A stretch of DNA of 64,000 bases from Corynebacterium camporealensis (GTDB lineage: Bacteria; Actinomycetota; Actinomycetes; Mycobacteriales; Mycobacteriaceae): contig NZ_CP011311.1 of the NCBI RefSeq assembly GCF_000980815.1, positions 2,132,773 to 2,196,772 of the forward strand. Direction: 5' to 3'. Under the pieces are notes generated by a model, which did no database searches, was not told where the DNA came from, and was given only the letters and a program-made list of their open reading frames with translations. Below, in pieces: positions 48,715 through 58,264 of the stretch. Each line of letters starts with the position of its first letter. Position 1 is the stretch's first letter. The translations under genes were made by a program, and so were the position numbers.

Positions 48715-51273
48715 TTACCTAACCGGTTCGAGGTAGAGCTCCTCGCCGCCGTCGGCGACATCGACATGCACGGTGTCACCGTCGGTAATGTCACCGGAGA
48801 GCAGCTGGCGGGCGAGTTTGTCGCCAATGGCCTGCTGGATGAGGCGACGCAGCGGACGAGCACCGTAGGCCGGGTCGTAGCCGCGCTCGGCCAGCCAGAG
48901 CTTGGCGGCATCGGATACCTGCAGCGTGAGGCGGCGGGCAGCCAGACGCTCGGACAGGGTGCCAAGCTGGATGTCCACGATGCCACGCAGCAGTTCCTCC
49001 GACAGCGGCTCGAACATGACCACATCGTCGAGACGGTTGATGAACTCCGGCTTGAAGGCCTTCTTCACCGCATCCATGGTCTCCTCGCGGGTGCCGCCGG
49101 CACCCAGGTTGGAGGTCAAGATGATGACGGTGTTGCGGAAGTCCACCGTGCGGCCCTGGCCATCGGTCAGGCGACCTTCGTCCAGTACCTGCAGCAGCAC
49201 GTCGAAGACATCTGGGTGGGCCTTTTCAACCTCATCGAAAAGCACCAGCGTGTAGGGGCGACGGCGCACGGCTTCGGTCAGCTGACCACCGGCATCGTGG
49301 CCGACGTAGCCCGGAGGGGCACCGACGAGACGAGCAACAGAGTGCTTCTCGCCATACTCGGACATATCGATGCGCACCATGGCGGATTCATCGTCGAAGA
49401 GGAAGTCCGCAAGGGCCTTGGCCAGCTCCGTCTTACCGACACCGGTCGGGCCGAGGAAGAGGAAGGAACCGGTTGGGCGATTCGGGTCAGCAACACCGGC
49501 ACGGGCGCGGCGGACGGCATCGGAGACTGCGGTGACAGCTTCCTTCTGACCAACGACGCGCTTGCCCAGGACGGCTTCCATATCCAGCAGCTTTTCGGTT
49601 TCACCCTGCAGCATCTTGCCGGCAGGAATGCCAGTCCAGGCGGAGACAACCTCAGCGATCGTGTCCGGGCTAACTTCCTCAGTCAGCATGGTGTTGCGCT
49701 GAGTATTGGCGGTCTCTTCGGCATCGGCCAGGGTCTTTTCCAGCTCCGGAATCCGGCCGTAGCGCAGCTCAGACACGCGCTCGTAGTCGCCGTCGCGTTC
49801 AGCGATTTCTGCCTGACGACGCAAGTCTTCCAGCTCTTCCTTGGTGTGCTGGACATCGTCGATGGCCTTCTTCTCATTGGCCCAGCGGGCCTTGAGTTCG
49901 CCGAGCTTTTCGCGCTCATCGGCAAGCTCTTGCTGCAGCTTTTCCAAACGCTCCTGGGAAGCAGCGTCGGATTCCTTCTTCAGCGCCAGCTCTTCGATTT
50001 CCATACGGCGGACGATGCGCTCGAGTTCATCGATCTCCTGTGGGGAGGAGTCGATTTCCATGCGCAGGCGAGAACCAGCCTCATCGACCAGGTCAATGGC
50101 CTTATCCGGCAGGAAACGGTTGGTGATGTAGCGATTCGACAGCTCCGCAGCCTGCACCAGGGCCGAGTCCTGGATGCGCACACCGTGGTGGACCTCGTAG
50201 CGTTCCTTTAGGCCACGCAGAATACCGATGGTGTCTTCCACGGAAGGCTCAGCGGCGTAGACCTGCTGGAAACGACGCTCCAGGGCAGCATCCTTTTCGA
50301 TGTACTTGCGGTACTCATCCAAGGTGGTCGCACCGACCAGGCGGAGCTCACCACGAGCCAGCATCGGCTTAATCATGTTGCCGGCATCCATCGAGCCGTC
50401 ACCGGTGGCACCAGCACCAACGATGGTGTGCAGCTCATCAATGAAGGTAATGATCTGGCCATCAGAGGCCTTAATCTCATCGAGGACTGCCTTGAGGCGT
50501 TCCTCGAATTCACCGCGGTACTTTGCACCGGCGACCATGGAACCCATGTCCAGGCTAATCAGGGTCTTGCCCTTCAGGGACTCCGGGACATCGCCCGCGA
50601 CGATACGACGAGCTAAGCCCTCGACGATGGCGGTTTTACCAACGCCTGGTTCACCGATGAGCACCGGGTTGTTCTTGGTACGACGCGACAGCACCTGGAC
50701 TACGCGGCGGATTTCCTGGTCACGGCCAATCACCGGGTCAATCTTGCCCTCGCGTGCACGGGCGGTCAGGTCAGTGGAGTACTTCTCCAGGGCCTGGAAC
50801 TGCTCTTCCGGATTCTCGCTGGTGACCTTGGCGGCACCGCGCACAGACGGGAAGGCGCCTTTGATGGCGTCATACGTAGCGCCGCGGCCGGTAAGCAGCT
50901 CGGCGGCATCCGTCTTCGATGCAGCAATCGAGGCGAGCAGGACTTCGGTGGAGACGTATTCGTCGCCAAGCTCGCCTGCCAGCTCCTGGGCGCGGGTGAG
51001 TACGTTCAGGCCATCGCGGTTAAAGTTCGGGTTCGCCATGTTGGCACCCTCGGCCTTCGGGTAAGAATCGACCAGCTCACGGGCATCCTTGAGCACCGTG
51101 TTGGGGTCCACACCGGTGGCCTTGAGCACCGGTGCGGCAATGCCGTCCTGCTGTTCCAAAATGGCAACCAGCAGGTGGGCTGGGCGAATATCCGGGTTGC
51201 CGTTACTGGATGCGGACTGCAGAGCCTGCTGCAGTGCTTCTTGTGTTTTTGTCGTTGGGTTAAAAGCGTTCAT
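48715..51273 (-). CDS. clpB: ClpB disaggregase
   Basis: An 852-residue Hsp100 ATPase that rescues aggregated proteins with DnaK/DnaJ. N-domain (about 1-145), first AAA+ module with [13 protein letters not shown] (about 205-217), the coiled-coil middle domain (about 405-525, Glu/Lys-rich heptads), second AAA+ module with [13 protein letters not shown] (about 606-618) and a C-terminal small domain. The middle domain distinguishes it from ClpA/ClpC. A HAIR operator and a SigH-like promoter lie about 110 bp upstream; the matching repressor HspR is encoded 12 kb away in this window. Confidence 0.97.
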   Translation of the reverse strand: MNAFNPTTKTQEALQQALQSASSNGNPDIRPAHLLVAILEQQDGIAAPVLKATGVDPNTVLKDARELVDSYPKAEGANMANPNFNRDGLNVLTRAQELAGELGDEYVSTEVLLASIAASKTDAAELLTGRGATYDAIKGAFPSVRGAAKVTSENPEEQFQALEKYSTDLTARAREGKIDPVIGRDQEIRRVVQVLSRRTKNNPVLIGEPGVGKTAIVEGLARRIVAGDVPESLKGKTLISLDMGSMVAGAKYRGEFEERLKAVLDEIKASDGQIITFIDELHTIVGAGATGDGSMDAGNMIKPMLARGELRLVGATTLDEYRKYIEKDAALERRFQQVYAAEPSVEDTIGILRGLKERYEVHHGVRIQDSALVQAAELSNRYITNRFLPDKAIDLVDEAGSRLRMEIDSSPQEIDELERIVRRMEIEELALKKESDAASQERLEKLQQELADEREKLGELKARWANEKKAIDDVQHTKEELEDLRRQAEIAERDGDYERVSELRYGRIPELEKTLADAEETANTQRNTMLTEEVSPDTIAEVVSAWTGIPAGKMLQGETEKLLDMEAVLGKRVVGQKEAVTAVSDAVRRARAGVADPNRPTGSFLFLGPTGVGKTELAKALADFLFDDESAMVRIDMSEYGEKHSVARLVGAPPGYVGHDAGGQLTEAVRRRPYTLVLFDEVEKAHPDVFDVLLQVLDEGRLTDGQGRTVDFRNTVIILTSNLGAGGTREETMDAVKKAFKPEFINRLDDVVMFEPLSEELLRGIVDIQLGTLSERLAARRLTLQVSDAAKLWLAERGYDPAYGARPLRRLIQQAIGDKLARQLLSGDITDGDTVHVDVADGGEELYLEPVR

Positions 51274-51369
51274 TTGTCTAATACTCCTCTACTAAGCGAG
51301 CCAATCCGCTTCTCGCGAACCGGCGGCCCGGTGAATTCCTCCATCCACCTTAGGGGGCTTACTAGACAC

Positions 51370-51394
51370 AACGCACACAAACTTGAGTCATTCC
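51370..51394 (-). promoter_or_regulatory. Candidate SigH promoter of clpB
   Basis: On the minus strand GGAAT (51394-51390), 16 bp, CGTT (51373-51370) fits the SigH-type pattern GGAAT-N16-19-CGTT. The -35 lies inside the HAIR operator, so HspR binding would block it directly. Motif inference. Confidence 0.5.
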
Positions 51395-51404
51395 CACTCA
51401 AGTT
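51380..51404 (-). promoter_or_regulatory. HAIR operator (HspR) of clpB
   Basis: CTTGAGT - 7 bp - ACTCAAG matches the HspR-associated inverted repeat exactly, and the arms extend one or two further bases (AACTTGAGT/ACTCAAGTT). Confidence 0.95.
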
Positions 51405-51446
51405 AAAAATTTTAAAAAATTCTTGATCGGGGGTGACTCAACCCTG

Positions 51447-52832
51447 TTAGCCGCGGCGCGACTCGTCCTTCTGCTCGTAGGTCAGCGCATAGTTGAAGCT
51501 GTCGAGGAACTTCTCCACCACCTCGGCGAATAGGGTCCACTTAGCACTGTCATCCAGATAACGGAAAGTACCGGCACCACACAAATGCCCCAATCCGGTC
51601 GCACCGGCCCACAGGCCTAGGGTCTTGACGTAGACCATCTGGTCATCGGGTTCGATGCCACGTTCTTCGATGCACTCGCGGGTCGTTTGCATGAGGTCCG
51701 CCAAGGAAGGCGCAATGCCTTGATGCACGGTGCCGCCGCCGGTGGGCATGACAGAGCGATTCGCCAAGGCCATCACGCCTTTGAAGCGTTCCGGGTAATT
51801 TACGGCGTAGTAGAAGTAGCCCACGCCAAGTGCGCGCAGGCGGTCTTCGCAGGACGCATCGTCGGGCAGGGTGGCGCTGATGCTGCGCAGGACATTTTGT
51901 AGATCCAGATCGGATTGGACTTCGGCAGATTCGCGCAGCAGATAGTCGTTGCCTGCGAGAGAGCGGACGTAGCCTTCCGGGACATCGAGCTCTTTGGCGA
52001 TGCGCGGGATAGTGATGACCTCAGGGCCTTCCTGGCTTGCCAAGGTGACGGCTTTCAGCCGCAGGGTATTGCGGGCGACATCGTCAGGTAATGCTTGCAG
52101 CTTCTCACCCGTTACCTCGGGAACCTCGGCGGCATGGATGTCCTGGACCTTTTTGCGCAGCGTCTCAAAACACGGGTCCGGCATGCTCGGCGCACCGACT
52201 TCCATCTGATGGCGCATGGAGATGAACATCGTGCGGATTACTTCGCGGAAGTTGTAATGCCGGGCCACGCGGTGTTGGTGGCGGAGCACGCCCCAGGTAC
52301 TCAAGAAGCCCATGCCGTGGATGGTGCCCCACACTGCGATGGCCTGATGGGCCAGGTCAGCTGAGGAAATATCCTTGCCCACCTCAAAGCCTTCCAAGGC
52401 TACGAACTGGCGAGCAACGTGCATGAGCACATCAATTTCCGCGTCACCGGTTTCTTCCTTATTCTCACGCGCGGCAATGAGGCTGGCCTGGGATAGAAAG
52501 GTGTGCTTTTCAAAGAGGTAGTTAAATAGCTCTGGGTTTTCGAAGTAGTAGGCGAAGTAACCTTCGACAAAATTAAGGAAGCGGTCGATGACCTCACCCA
52601 CAGGCGGAGTGGCGGCGAAGGCTTCCTGGATATATCCTACCGGGCGCTCTTCGATGTAGTGAATCACCGACTGCTGCAGAATCTCGTCGTTGTAGTAGAG
52701 ATTCCGAATTGCTTCTTCGGGTGCTGTAGAGGCTGAGGCCACCGCCGGGATGGTGATGGCCTCATCTCCTTGGGTACCGCCAATGCGGAGTCCTGCCTCG
52801 AGGATGGCAATTCGATAGTCTTCGTCTTCCAC
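51447..52832 (-). CDS. Double TetR-like regulator (tandem fused repeat)
   Basis: 461 residues made of two TetR-like units. Unit 1 (about 1-215): ILEAGLRIGG...ITIPAVASASTAPEEAIRNLYYNDEILQQ, then a ligand-type domain with YFAYYFENPELFNYLFEKH. Unit 2 (about 245-455): LKAVTLASQEGPEVITIPRI followed by VRSLAGNDYLLRES, then YFYYAVNYPERFKGVMALANR. The parallels (ITIP in the helix-turn-helix, Y-F-x-Y-x-x-x-x-P-E in the second domain) show an internal duplication; one chain would mimic a TetR dimer. GTG start with GGAGG at good spacing. It lies 33 bp downstream of a symporter gene. Effector unknown; the first helix-turn-helix looks degenerate. Confidence 0.78.
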   Translation of the reverse strand: MEDEDYRIAILEAGLRIGGTQGDEAITIPAVASASTAPEEAIRNLYYNDEILQQSVIHYIEERPVGYIQEAFAATPPVGEVIDRFLNFVEGYFAYYFENPELFNYLFEKHTFLSQASLIAARENKEETGDAEIDVLMHVARQFVALEGFEVGKDISSADLAHQAIAVWGTIHGMGFLSTWGVLRHQHRVARHYNFREVIRTMFISMRHQMEVGAPSMPDPCFETLRKKVQDIHAAEVPEVTGEKLQALPDDVARNTLRLKAVTLASQEGPEVITIPRIAKELDVPEGYVRSLAGNDYLLRESAEVQSDLDLQNVLRSISATLPDDASCEDRLRALGVGYFYYAVNYPERFKGVMALANRSVMPTGGGTVHQGIAPSLADLMQTTRECIEERGIEPDDQMVYVKTLGLWAGATGLGHLCGAGTFRYLDDSAKWTLFAEVVEKFLDSFNYALTYEQKDESRRG

Positions 52833-52865
52833 GCTATCGGCACCTCCGGGTACTGCTGTCTACGT

Positions 52866-54278
52866 TTAGGTGTGGGAAGCCGCCTTTGACTTCACCACCG
52901 GCGCAGGCGTCGACGAGTCGCCGACGTGGCCGATTCCTTCCGTGAACACTGTACCGCGCGGAGGCATAAATCCCGCGAGTTTGAACGTAAAATATATAGA
53001 AACTGCGATAAGAAGCGATGCCCACCCGAATCCGGCGGTAAATCCGTGCATCACCGCCATGGGCGCGATGACCGCCCAGGAGATTTCAATCGGGCCCTGG
53101 CCGATGTAGGCCATGCCGTATTCGGATAAGGTGCCGGATTTTAGCTTCGGGTCAACAATCTTGAGCAACGCGATGCCGGTAGCCACGCTGGCAGTCGCCC
53201 AACCCCAGCCGAAGATACCGCGCTCAATCCAGCGTTCGCCGAAGAACTCAGCTGGGAACCACAGCAGGAAGGCCACGCAGAAAGCCGTGCCCAGGACGAA
53301 CAGCAGCACGAGTGCTTGCCAGTAGGAGGCAATAGCAGCAGGAACAATCGAAGCCACGCCGAATGCAACCAGATAGTCACTAGCAGCACCATTAATCGAG
53401 CCAATGGCTTCTTTGTCCAGATAATCCTGTGCACCCATTGCATTCATCAGCGCGCGGAAGATAAGGCCCAGCACCATGGAGCTGGCATAGAGCGGAATCG
53501 AGACGTTCTCCCACACCGATGCAATGCCTTGATTGAGCCCGTAGGCAGCCATGACGGTGAGCACCACGAACCCTAAGTGCAGGGCCAGCGGTTCAATCGA
53601 GGACGGGTTGGTCGTGGCACGGCCTAACGATGGCCGCTGGTCCACGTTGGTGATGTAACCGGAGCGGATTTCATCGGGAAGCTCTTTGGGCACATAAGAC
53701 ACCTTGCCGCGGCGAATGCCCCAGTTAGCCGCGATGACACCGCCAACAATGGCAACTACGGTGCCCACGGTGGCTGAGGCAAAGCCCAGGGACAGCGCTG
53801 CATCCGCACCGACGCCTTCCAGCGCACCACCAATGGCCGCTGCGGTTCCGAAACCACCGGTAAAGCCGACGGGCAGCATCATGCCGAACCAGCTTGGGGT
53901 ATTAAAAAGTGGAGCGAAGACAAAGATTCCCAACAGGATGAACAAGCCCCACTGGCCGGTGTGCATCATCGCGGAGTAGCCCCACATGTTGCGCGCACCC
54001 TTGTTGACCTTGCCTCCGATATCCATCGAAAAGGCCATTGATGCAAAGACCACAGCAATCAACACCGTGGTGTAATCACCGAGGTAGTCAGAAAAATTAA
54101 TCACACCCAACACATGCGGGCCCAGCAGCAAACCAAACAAGCCTGCCGTTATGGGCGCGGGAAGCAGGAGATCCTGAAAGAGAAACTTCACGCGGTGGCG
54201 CAGCACATTGCCAATAATCATCAGCAACGAAATCCAACCCACATCCAACATCAGGGCATTGACGGAAAACTCCTCCAT
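52866..54278 (-). CDS. ESS/GltS-like sodium symporter, copy 1
   Basis: A 470-residue membrane transporter with about 11 helices resembling the glutamate:sodium symporter (ESS) family: PAPITAGLFGLLLGPHVLG near the N-terminus, and PVGFTGGFGTAAAIGGALEG in the middle with its pore-like Gly-rich loop. A hydrophilic loop (YVPKELPDEIRSGYITNVDQ, about 195-225) divides the halves. It is very similar along its whole length to the next gene (54480-55856). The C-terminal tail (SSTPAPVVKSKAASHT) is the main difference. AAAGG precedes ATG. Substrate unproven; an anion or amino acid is plausible. Confidence 0.8.
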   Translation of the reverse strand: MEEFSVNALMLDVGWISLLMIIGNVLRHRVKFLFQDLLLPAPITAGLFGLLLGPHVLGVINFSDYLGDYTTVLIAVVFASMAFSMDIGGKVNKGARNMWGYSAMMHTGQWGLFILLGIFVFAPLFNTPSWFGMMLPVGFTGGFGTAAAIGGALEGVGADAALSLGFASATVGTVVAIVGGVIAANWGIRRGKVSYVPKELPDEIRSGYITNVDQRPSLGRATTNPSSIEPLALHLGFVVLTVMAAYGLNQGIASVWENVSIPLYASSMVLGLIFRALMNAMGAQDYLDKEAIGSINGAASDYLVAFGVASIVPAAIASYWQALVLLFVLGTAFCVAFLLWFPAEFFGERWIERGIFGWGWATASVATGIALLKIVDPKLKSGTLSEYGMAYIGQGPIEISWAVIAPMAVMHGFTAGFGWASLLIAVSIYFTFKLAGFMPPRGTVFTEGIGHVGDSSTPAPVVKSKAASHT

Positions 54279-54433
54279 GGGTTTTACCTTTCGTTACTTG
54301 TTATCCATAGCGTCGCAACCACCAGCACCTCACATGCCAGTAGCGCGATAGAGATGAAAGTACTGAAAGGCATATCTCACCCGCGAGCATTCCTTTCGCC
54401 CCGAAATTAGTGAGGTTAAAACCTTAAAACGCG

Positions 54434-54459
54434 AAAGACAGCACCGAAGTGCTGCCTTT
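54434..54459 (-). terminator. Terminator of symporter copy 2
   Basis: AAAG-A-CAGCAC pairs with GTGCTG-C-CTTT around a CGAA loop with one mismatch, 21 bp after the stop of copy 2, followed on the minus strand by TTTCGCGTTTTAA. Confidence 0.7.
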
Positions 54460-54479
54460 TGGGGGTTTAAGGTGTCGCG

Positions 54480-55856
54480 TTATTTCTCGGCTTTTTCGCC
54501 GACGTGGCCGATGCCTTCTTTGAAGATGGTGCCGCGTGGTGGCATGAATCCGGCGAAACGGAAGGTGAGGTAAATACCGACGGCGATGAGGAAGGAGATC
54601 CAGCCGAAGCCGGCGGTGAAGCCGTACATGACAGCCAGCGGAGCGAGGATCGTCCAGGAGATCTCAAACGGACCGAAGCCGATGTAGGCCATGCCGTACT
54701 CCGACAGGGTGCCGGACTTCAGCTTCGGGTCGACGATCTTCAGGATGGCGATACCGGTTGCCACGGTTGCGGTAGCCCAGCCCCAGCCGAAGATGCCGCG
54801 CTCGATCCAGCGTTCGCCGAAGAACTCAGCCGGGAACCACAGCAGGAAGAGGGTACAAAAGAGGATACCCAGAACGAAGAGCAGCAGCAGTGCCTGCCAG
54901 TAGGATGCAATGGCGGCCGGAACGATGGAGGCCACACCAAAGGCGATGAGGTAGTCGGTGGAGGCACCAGAGATTGAGGAAATCGAGTCCTTATCCAGGT
55001 AATCCTTCGCGCCCAGGGCGTTCATGATGGCGCGGAAGAGCAGGCCAACCATCATGGAGGTTGCGAACAGCGGGATGGAGACGTTCTCCCAGATAGAAGC
55101 AATGCCTTCGTTGATGCCGTAGGCGGTCATCACGGTCAGGACAATAAAGCCCAGGTGCAGTGCGAGTGGCTCAATGGAGGAAGGGTTGGTGGTCGCACGG
55201 CCCAAGGACGGGCGCTCATCCAGGTTAGAGATGTAACCGCGGCGGATCTCTTCCGGCAGTTCCTTTGGAACATAGGAGACCTTGCCGCGACGAATGCCCC
55301 AGTTACCAGCAACAACGCCGCCGATAATAGCGGCCAGGGTACCGATGGTGGCAGAAGTAAAGCCCAGCGAGGATGCAGCGTCAGCACCCACGCCTTCCAG
55401 CGCGCCACCAACAGCAGCAGCGGTACCGAAGCCACCGGTAAAGCCAACCGGCAGCATCATGCCGAACCAGTTCGGGGTATCGAAAAGCGGTGCAAACAGG
55501 AAGATGCCCAGCAGGATGAACAGACCCCACTGCGCGGTGAACATCATCGTGGAGTAGCCCCACATGTTGCGGGCACCCTTACCGACGGTGCCGCCGACCT
55601 CCATGGAGTACGCCATCGAGGCGAAGACGACTGCAATGAGCAGCGTGGTGTAATCGCCGAGGTTCTCAGAGAAGTTAATCCAGCCCAGCACGTGTGGGCC
55701 CAGCAGCAGACCCAGCAGGCCCGCCGTAATCGGAGCCGGCAGCAGCAGGTCCTGGAACAAGAACTTCACGCGGTGGCGCAATACGTTGCCGATCACCATC
55801 AGCAGCGAAATCCAACCCACATCCAGCATGAGGGTATATGCGGAAAACTCCTCCAT
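54480..55856 (-). CDS. ESS/GltS-like sodium symporter, copy 2
   Basis: 458 residues, the upstream paralogue of the 52866-54278 gene. The N-terminal 110 residues differ by only about 18 substitutions and the characteristic segments (LPAPITAGLLGLLLGPHVLG, PVGFTGGFGTAAAVGGALEG, PRGTIFKEGIGHVG) are shared. The ribosome region (AAAGGTGAACCC ATGG) is also like that of copy 1. It has its own terminator, so the copies are separate transcription units, perhaps differently regulated. Function as for copy 1. Confidence 0.8.
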   Translation of the reverse strand: MEEFSAYTLMLDVGWISLLMVIGNVLRHRVKFLFQDLLLPAPITAGLLGLLLGPHVLGWINFSENLGDYTTLLIAVVFASMAYSMEVGGTVGKGARNMWGYSTMMFTAQWGLFILLGIFLFAPLFDTPNWFGMMLPVGFTGGFGTAAAVGGALEGVGADAASSLGFTSATIGTLAAIIGGVVAGNWGIRRGKVSYVPKELPEEIRRGYISNLDERPSLGRATTNPSSIEPLALHLGFIVLTVMTAYGINEGIASIWENVSIPLFATSMMVGLLFRAIMNALGAKDYLDKDSISSISGASTDYLIAFGVASIVPAAIASYWQALLLLFVLGILFCTLFLLWFPAEFFGERWIERGIFGWGWATATVATGIAILKIVDPKLKSGTLSEYGMAYIGFGPFEISWTILAPLAVMYGFTAGFGWISFLIAVGIYLTFRFAGFMPPRGTIFKEGIGHVGEKAEK

Positions 55857-56151
55857 GGGTTCACCTTTCTTTACTTTTCACGTTGCATCAAGCCCCATGT
55901 TTCGGGGCAATGTGGCCACGAGACACAGTACCTGGTGTGCCGTGATTCGCGACATAGCCGAAAGTACTCTACCCCCAGACCACTTTCGCCGCTAAATTTT
56001 CCTTATTGAACAGGGGTAATGTCACACCATTTGCACTTAACCCACCCACACCCGGCGCACCCGGAATACTTCACTGAGTTTTGTTGCTGTGTCAACAAAA
56101 TAGGCAGTACGGCTGCCGCTCTTCCCTATACATCTAAAGGACAACATTCCT

Positions 56152-57198
56152 ATGAAGGCATTCGGTTTTTTAAGCTTTGGTCACTACGCCGCCGGTGGTC
56201 GCCAGGGCCCCAGCAGCGCAGACATGGCGCGCATCCACTTGGATTTGGCACAGGCTGCCGATGACTTAGGCGTCAACAACGCTTCTTTCCGCATCCACCA
56301 CTTCGTGCCACAGGCCTCTGCCCCAATGCCGCTGCTGGGTGCGATTGCGGGTAGCACCAAATACCTAGAAGTCGGCACGGGTGTCATCGACATGCGCTAC
56401 GAAAATCCCCTCTACCTGGCTGAGGAAGCAGCATCGCTGTACGATGTCGCCGGCGGCCGCGTCGCCCTCGGCCTGTCCCGCGGTGCCCCGGAAGTCGCCG
56501 ACCGCGGATGGGAAGCCTTCGGCTACCACGCCGACGCCGACAACGGCGCTGACCTGGCACGTAAGAACCTAGAGCGCTTCTTAGAAGCTATCGATGGCTA
56601 CGGTGTCACCACCGCCGCACCGCTGGAACGCCAGTACCCCACCATGTTCCAACCTGGCTCCCCACTGCCGGTCTTCCCGCAGAACCCAGGTCTGCGCAAG
56701 AAGATCTTCTACGGCTCGGGAACCTTTAGCTCCGCTGAACAAACCGCTCGCGATGGACTCAACCTCATGTCCTCCACTCTGGTCTCGGAGACCTCCCAGC
56801 AGACCCTGGGCGAGGTCCAAGCCGAACAAATCGATCGCTACCGCACCGCCTGGCAGGAAGCCGGCCACGAGTGGACCCCACGAGTCTCAGTCTCTCGTTC
56901 TATCTTCCCCATCGTTGATGCCGATGACCAACGCCACTTCGGCCGCCAAGCTGGCAGCCGCGACCAGGTCGGCTCCCTACCCGAAGTCGGCGCGTCGACC
57001 TTCGGCCGCACTTACGCCGCCGAGCCAGACCAACTCATCGAGCAACTACAAGCCGACCCCGCCGTCATGGCCGCTGACACCCTGCTGCTCACCGTGCCTA
57101 CCACCGCAGGCCTGGATATCAACGTCAAAATCCTGGAGAACTTCGCCCACCACGTCGCCCCGGCACTAGGCTGGCAGCCTAGCCACACGAGCAACTAA
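56152..57198 (+). CDS. LLM-class flavin-dependent oxidoreductase
   Basis: A 348-residue luciferase-like (TIM barrel) monooxygenase using reduced FMN. Visible features are the N-terminal strand KAFGFLSFGHY, HHFVPQASAPMPLLGAIA, the flavin-contact stretch EVGTGVIDMRYENPLYLAEE and GGRVALGLSRGAPEVADRG. AAAGGA precedes ATG. No partner reductase is adjacent. Its substrate cannot be inferred; mycobacterial relatives of this group include F420-dependent enzymes, so cofactor identity is also open. Confidence 0.85.
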   Translation: MKAFGFLSFGHYAAGGRQGPSSADMARIHLDLAQAADDLGVNNASFRIHHFVPQASAPMPLLGAIAGSTKYLEVGTGVIDMRYENPLYLAEEAASLYDVAGGRVALGLSRGAPEVADRGWEAFGYHADADNGADLARKNLERFLEAIDGYGVTTAAPLERQYPTMFQPGSPLPVFPQNPGLRKKIFYGSGTFSSAEQTARDGLNLMSSTLVSETSQQTLGEVQAEQIDRYRTAWQEAGHEWTPRVSVSRSIFPIVDADDQRHFGRQAGSRDQVGSLPEVGASTFGRTYAAEPDQLIEQLQADPAVMAADTLLLTVPTTAGLDINVKILENFAHHVAPALGWQPSHTSN

Positions 57199-57281
57199 AT
57201 CTAAACTAAATCTCTTCCTCCCCGTATACTGCTGCACCAATGCAACGGCGCCAATACAACGCGGGAGGAGCAAAAGCAGAC

Positions 57282-58205
57282 ATGGACGGCGTCCTTATTG
57301 GATTCTCGATTGTCGGCAGCATCATTGTGCTGGGCTTCCTCGTAGGAAGGATGGGATTCCTCGGTTCCAGCGGGGAACGCGTGCTATCTGTAGCCGCGTT
57401 CAACATCACCTTTCCTGCATTCATGTTCTCCACGTTGGCGACCTCTGATCTCGCCACGCTTTTCCATCGCAACCTGTTGGTGGTCGTCATTGCGGCCACC
57501 TCCGCCATGCTCGTATTCATCGTGGTGGCCACCCTCGCCCGGTGGGGTGTGCGCAAAGCACTCATTGGCGCGCTTGCGGGCAGTTATGTCAACGCCGCAA
57601 ACTTAGGCCTGCCCATCGCAGAATATGTGCTGGGCACGGTGGACATCATTCCCCCACTACTGCTTTTCCAGCTCGTATTCGTCGCCCCGATTATGCTCAC
57701 GCTTCTCGATGTCTTCGGCGATTCCGGCAGCACCGACTTCTTTCACCGCATTATCCGGCCCTTTAGCAACCCCGTGGTGCTAGCATCGCTGGCTGGCATA
57801 GCCGTCTCTGCCACGGGAATTACCCTTCCCGAACCAGTGCTGCAGCCTTTTGAGCTCCTGGCGCAAGCCACCGTCCCTATGATGCTTCTCGCCTTCGGTA
57901 TGTCCTTCCACCGTAGCGGCCGACCGCTTCGCCACGGCGATACCTCAGCCATTCTTTTAGCTACCGCGCTAAAGGTCATCGGCGCTCCCCTCTTTGCCAT
58001 CGCCGCAGGCCACTTTCTCCTCGGCCTTTCGGGACCCGAACTCCTCGTTCCCGTACTGTGCGCAACCTTGCCCACAGCACAAAACGTCTACGTCTACTCG
58101 CAGCGCTACCCTGGCTCCGAAGTGCTGGCCCGCGACACCGTGCTGCTGACCTTCTTCGCGTCCATCCCCATGCTCATCATTCTGGCAGCAGTACTTGGCA
58201 CCTAA
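57282..58205 (+). CDS. AEC (auxin efflux carrier) family permease
   Basis: A 307-residue transporter with ten predicted helices in two five-helix halves separated by a short central loop. Characteristic stretches are LVGRMGFLGSSGERVLSVAAFNITFPAF and GSYVNAANLGLPIAEYVLG (Asn/Pro-rich motif of AEC proteins). ATG 57282 has GGGAGGAG upstream; the frame continuing upstream is rejected. Bacterial members carry dicarboxylates or other organic acids; substrate unknown. Confidence 0.85.
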   Translation: MDGVLIGFSIVGSIIVLGFLVGRMGFLGSSGERVLSVAAFNITFPAFMFSTLATSDLATLFHRNLLVVVIAATSAMLVFIVVATLARWGVRKALIGALAGSYVNAANLGLPIAEYVLGTVDIIPPLLLFQLVFVAPIMLTLLDVFGDSGSTDFFHRIIRPFSNPVVLASLAGIAVSATGITLPEPVLQPFELLAQATVPMMLLAFGMSFHRSGRPLRHGDTSAILLATALKVIGAPLFAIAAGHFLLGLSGPELLVPVLCATLPTAQNVYVYSQRYPGSEVLARDTVLLTFFASIPMLIILAAVLGT

Positions 58206-58250
58206 GGTATGAGGTCTCGCCGTGCTGTCGGGTTTTAACCTGTGGCCGAC

Positions 58251-58256
58251 TAGGAT
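58251..58256 (+). promoter_or_regulatory. -10 element before the globin-reductase gene
   Basis: TAGGAT ends 8 bp before the ATG at 58265 and no ribosome site lies between, suggesting a leaderless mRNA. Confidence 0.35.
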
Positions 58257-58264
58257 GGGCAATT

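Noticed and set aside
48766-50211. A 481-codon open frame opposite clpB
   Set aside because: Shadow of the complete clpB gene.
51310-51350. A second SigH-like GGAA...GTT pair nearer the clpB start
   Set aside because: The spacer is only about 13 bp, too short compared with the 16-bp match overlapping the HAIR operator.
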